Source: GWE2-40-63 sp050251815 (lineage in GTDB: Bacteria; Bacteroidota; Bacteroidia; Bacteroidales; SZUA-534). From it: DNA of 64,000 nucleotides. Of this stretch, positions 61,021-64,000 are shown piece by piece. Positions within the stretch are counted from its first letter, which is position 1. Each line of letters starts with the position of its first letter. The stretch is from contig JBFWMB010000014.1 of assembly GCA_050251815.1 (NCBI GenBank), positions 1 through 64,000 of the forward strand, given 5' to 3'. Under the pieces are notes generated by a model. That model ran no database searches and was not told the origin of the DNA. It worked only from the letters and a program-made list of their open reading frames with translations. The translations under genes and the position numbers were made by a program.

Positions 61021-61167
61021 TAGGGTGCTTTGTATGTGTTAATAGAATATAACCTACGAATGACTAATGGGTTGCATGCTTTTTTCTGACATACTTCGGT
61101 TTATAAACTGAGTTATATCAATTTATTGTAAGCTTGCTGGTTGGGGCTTTTCTATACCTTTACAAGG

Positions 61168-64000
61168 ATGGAAAATCTTCGTTACCTTTTTGCAATATTA
61201 TTATTGCTTCTTTATGCCAATTATATTGCTGCACAAAATGTGGGGGTCGAAGAGTATCACCAGGAAAATGGCTTACCAACCGATTTAATCAAAGCTTTTG
61301 AAATTGATTCAGCGGGTTATCTTTGGGTAGCTACCGATGGCGGTGTTGTGCGCTTTGAAGGCAATGAATTTGTTGCTGTTGAGAATATTGAACGGTCATC
61401 GAATTATTATAAAAGCCTTTTGTTTAGTAAAAAGTTTGGTTTTTTGGCAGCATCTGACGATGGTTTAGTAAGTATTTCATCAAAAGAGCATAACTATACC
61501 ACCGAATACACCCGCAAGCTGATGGGTTTTTCTGACTGGCCCGATTTGAGGTATGCCAAAACCTTGTATGAGGCTTCTGATTCCAGCATCTGGATTGCAA
61601 CCAATCTTAGGATTGCCCAACTTACCGCAGATACCATTGTTAATTATGAACTTCCGGCTAATTGCCATACCAATCACTATGTACGAAACCATAAGTTTTT
61701 TGAAATTGGTTCGGTGGTTTATGTAATGTGCCAAAATGGGGGGCTGTTTAAAGTGAATTCCCAAAATGGTGTCCTGGAATTATTGGATTGGAAATTTGCG
61801 GGAATTGAAGTATTTGCTTTGCAGTTGATTGAGAATAATCAGGTTTTGGTGGGCGTACAAAATGGTTTGGTGCTCCTAGAATTCGATTCATCGGGAACTG
61901 TTATTTTGGCTAAAGAACTCGGTTTTCCTTATTCAGTTTCTCATATTGAACCGGTAGCTAGCGGTGTTCTTTATTTGGGAACCTGGTCACACGGTCTTTT
62001 TAAAGCACAATTTGAGCATAATCAATTAAAATTTGAGCACGTTGCTCTTTCAGAGCAAAAAACCATTAACGATGTATTAATTGATAAACAAAACCAATTA
62101 TGGCTGGCAACTAACTTTGGTGTTACGCTTCTTCGGAACCTCGATTTTAAGCCAGCTTTTACCTATTATACCAAATTCTATATTCACGATATGGAAGCGG
62201 TTGATGGGAGACTTTATTTTACCGATGGTTGGCGCGTTGCCAGTTTTAATCCGGGAAACAGTGCATTGCATACGGTGTTTAATCAGTGGGAATACCTGAT
62301 TCACCAATTTATTATAAAAAACAACGACTTGTGGGTAGCTACCGACGACGGAAGAATAATTGTTATCAATAAAGGCGTTCCACTTTTGGAATACGATTTT
62401 TCTGCAAAAGGCGGAGCTATAACGGAACTGGTTTTAGGTAACGATGATTTGGTTTGGTTTATTCAAGATAGGAAAAAACCAACTGTAGTCAGTTTTTCAT
62501 CCGATTTTGAAGAATCAGAATATGTAATTCCTCTTCCTGACGAAGAGCGCCTTAGGATGTTGAAAATTGCCTCCGATGGTACACTATATTTGGGAGCATC
62601 GGGAACACAGAGTTACCTTTGGCGGTTTAATACCGATGCCCATGTCTTTGAAAACATTAGCGTACCGATTAAAAAAACAAAGAACGCGATTTTTGAAGTT
62701 AACGATATGGAGTTTTATCGTTCAAATAGTTTAGTTCTGGGAACTTCAGAAGGGATCTGGAAGTATACCCCGCTTGATATAAAGCAAATCAATTTGGGTG
62801 AGATGAATCAGGAGCATGTTACTTCTGTGGCCGTTGATAGCCAGGAACGTATTTGGTTTGGTAATTCAAATGGATTAATTTTATGGGACAGTACTTTTGC
62901 AATTACATTCAATAATTACGATGGTATTCCATCAAAAACCAATTCCCTTCGTAATTTACATATCGATGAGTACGGACAAATATGGATGGGAACTAACCTT
63001 GGAATGGTTCAGGGGAAAATAAAAGAAGTATATAAGTGCACTCCCAAACCCAAAATAAGTCACATCGAAAATGAATACCGCAGGGTATATCCTGATGAGC
63101 GTAATTCTTTTCTGGTAAATACTCCCATAAGTATTAAGTTTTCGAACCCACAATACCCGGCAAAATACGTTTCATTTGAGTATCGGCTTTTAAATTCGGA
63201 GCAGGAGGGTTGGATGCCTGTTCAGCGAAACCAGCGGAATCTTGTTTTTACCAACCTTCAGGCTGGCTCCTATAAGCTTCAGCTTAGGGCCATGGGTAAA
63301 GGATTCTACACCTGGAGCGAGCCTGCCAGCTATGAATTTTCCATCTACAAACGATGGTACCAGAAAGTTTGGGTTTTAACACTTATATACATCGGAATAG
63401 TAGTTTCATTAATTATATACCTGCGTTTAGCCAGTCAAAAAAGCGAACGGGAACGAAAGAAGCTGGAAGCCATTATTGCACAGCGAACTCGGGATCTTCA
63501 GGAACAGAATGAAGAACTTACCCTGTTAAATTCAAATTTAAAAAGTGCAAAAGACCAGGCTGAGGCAGCAATTAAGTCGAAGGATCGTTTTTTCTCTATT
63601 CTAGCCCACGATTTAAAAAGTCCATTTAATACACTCATAGGTTTTTCGCAGTTGCTGGTAAATAACCGGGACGATATTTCAGAAGCCGAAATGCAACAAT
63701 TTCTTGAGGAAATGCTGCGAACTTCAGAAAATACCTACAAGCTATTGCAAAATCTGCTCGATTGGGCACGTTCTCAAACAGGTGCTTTGCAGATTGAACC
63801 GAAACAACTTTTGCTTAAACCGTTTATTGATGAAGTATTGACCGCAATTACCACTACAGCCAGTCAAAAAGATATTAGTCTGATGGTTGATGTTCCGGAA
63901 CAACTTGAAATATGTGTCGATAAATCAATTATGGCCACGGTATTCCGTAACCTGATTCTTAATGCGGTAAAGTTTTCCTACCCACACAATGTGGTTAAAG
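61168..64000 (+). CDS. Propeller/Y_Y_Y sensor histidine kinase (3' end outside window)
   Basis: The frame opens at the ATG at 61168 and stays open for 944 codons to the window edge, so no stop is visible. A signal peptide (MENLRYLFAILLLLLY) precedes a series of beta-propeller units with the two-component-regulator motif (GYLWVATDGGVVRF, NQLWLATNFGV, DLWVATDDGRI, QIWMGTNLGMV). A Y_Y_Y domain (YVSFEYRLLNSEQEGWMPV...), one transmembrane segment (VWVLTLIYIGIVVSLIIYL), a coiled coil and HisKA (FSILAHDLKSP, phospho-acceptor His814) follow; the ATPase N box (RNLILNAVKFSYP) is the last visible part. An exact two-component output domain, if any, is beyond the edge. Confidence 0.9.
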   Translation, partial: MENLRYLFAILLLLLYANYIAAQNVGVEEYHQENGLPTDLIKAFEIDSAGYLWVATDGGVVRFEGNEFVAVENIERSSNYYKSLLFSKKFGFLAASDDGLVSISSKEHNYTTEYTRKLMGFSDWPDLRYAKTLYEASDSSIWIATNLRIAQLTADTIVNYELPANCHTNHYVRNHKFFEIGSVVYVMCQNGGLFKVNSQNGVLELLDWKFAGIEVFALQLIENNQVLVGVQNGLVLLEFDSSGTVILAKELGFPYSVSHIEPVASGVLYLGTWSHGLFKAQFEHNQLKFEHVALSEQKTINDVLIDKQNQLWLATNFGVTLLRNLDFKPAFTYYTKFYIHDMEAVDGRLYFTDGWRVASFNPGNSALHTVFNQWEYLIHQFIIKNNDLWVATDDGRIIVINKGVPLLEYDFSAKGGAITELVLGNDDLVWFIQDRKKPTVVSFSSDFEESEYVIPLPDEERLRMLKIASDGTLYLGASGTQSYLWRFNTDAHVFENISVPIKKTKNAIFEVNDMEFYRSNSLVLGTSEGIWKYTPLDIKQINLGEMNQEHVTSVAVDSQERIWFGNSNGLILWDSTFAITFNNYDGIPSKTNSLRNLHIDEYGQIWMGTNLGMVQGKIKEVYKCTPKPKISHIENEYRRVYPDERNSFLVNTPISIKFSNPQYPAKYVSFEYRLLNSEQEGWMPVQRNQRNLVFTNLQAGSYKLQLRAMGKGFYTWSEPASYEFSIYKRWYQKVWVLTLIYIGIVVSLIIYLRLASQKSERERKKLEAIIAQRTRDLQEQNEELTLLNSNLKSAKDQAEAAIKSKDRFFSILAHDLKSPFNTLIGFSQLLVNNRDDISEAEMQQFLEEMLRTSENTYKLLQNLLDWARSQTGALQIEPKQLLLKPFIDEVLTAITTTASQKDISLMVDVPEQLEICVDKSIMATVFRNLILNAVKFSYPHNVVK

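Noticed and set aside
1..64000. CRISPR arrays, tRNA/rRNA genes, integrases, IS elements
   Set aside because: No regularly spaced direct repeats, cloverleaf-like conserved tRNA sequence, transposase or integrase motif was found on reading both strands.

Overview
The window looks like chromosomal DNA of a marine or sediment Bacteroidota, most likely near the Marinilabiliales/Prolixibacteraceae. Signs of this are TonB-dependent receptors with an N-terminal CarboxypepD_reg-like domain, many lipoproteins with a Bacteroidota-style lipobox, a SiaB-family (DUF6272) kinase, DUF1573 and DUF5694 proteins, a propeller/Y_Y_Y sensor kinase, and repeated TAnnTTTG (-7) promoter motifs. The genus is inference. 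I see no rRNA, tRNA, CRISPR array, transposase, phage gene or attachment site.

Region 1-9.5 kb: the 3' part of a PiT-type phosphate permease with a PhoU-like tail, a Cys-less rhodanese, a TonB-dependent receptor followed by a beta-helix lipoprotein, then a PhoB-like response regulator and PhoR-like kinase. Together they suggest a phosphate-responsive outer-membrane uptake locus. Region 9.5-12.2 kb holds a secreted transglutaminase-like protein and an unrecognised helical protein.

Region 12.3-23.1 kb, all on the minus strand: a six-gene metabolic operon (thiolase, SDR reductase, Na+/solute symporter, CoA-transferase, two KAS III-like enzymes with altered catalytic residues). Downstream lie a small lipoprotein and, beyond a terminator, a separate unit encoding an outer-membrane barrel, a lipoprotein alpha/beta hydrolase and a STAS-like protein. 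The whole is best read as uptake and CoA-dependent processing of an unknown short acid or ketone. It is the least explained system here.

Region 23.5-33 kb: a DUF5694 protein, a cysteine desulfurase, then a tight minus-strand run of envelope genes (EI24/CysZ-like, NfeD/ClpP-like protease, GNAT, M28 peptidase with PDZ, CPBP protease, membrane protein, lipoprotein). Region 33-38 kb: a frameshifted GT2 glycosyltransferase facing a GT25 glycosyltransferase, then purB and an MsbA-like ABC exporter.

Region 38-48 kb is rich in signalling and envelope stress genes: SiaB-like kinase, PAS-adenylate cyclase, MeaB, DUF1573 protein, MscS channel, two secreted unknowns, and a methyl-accepting protein with a long K/P/A-rich tail ending in a CheR-docking-like pentapeptide. 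Region 48-57 kb is mostly housekeeping: ettA, a polytopic membrane protein, PAP2 phosphatase, hisS, hutH and a TIGR01777 epimerase.

Region 57-64 kb: a CxxCH lipoprotein, then a MarR regulator divergent from a TonB receptor with a perfect 16-bp palindrome and a related site between them, and finally a large propeller-type sensor histidine kinase that runs off the right edge.
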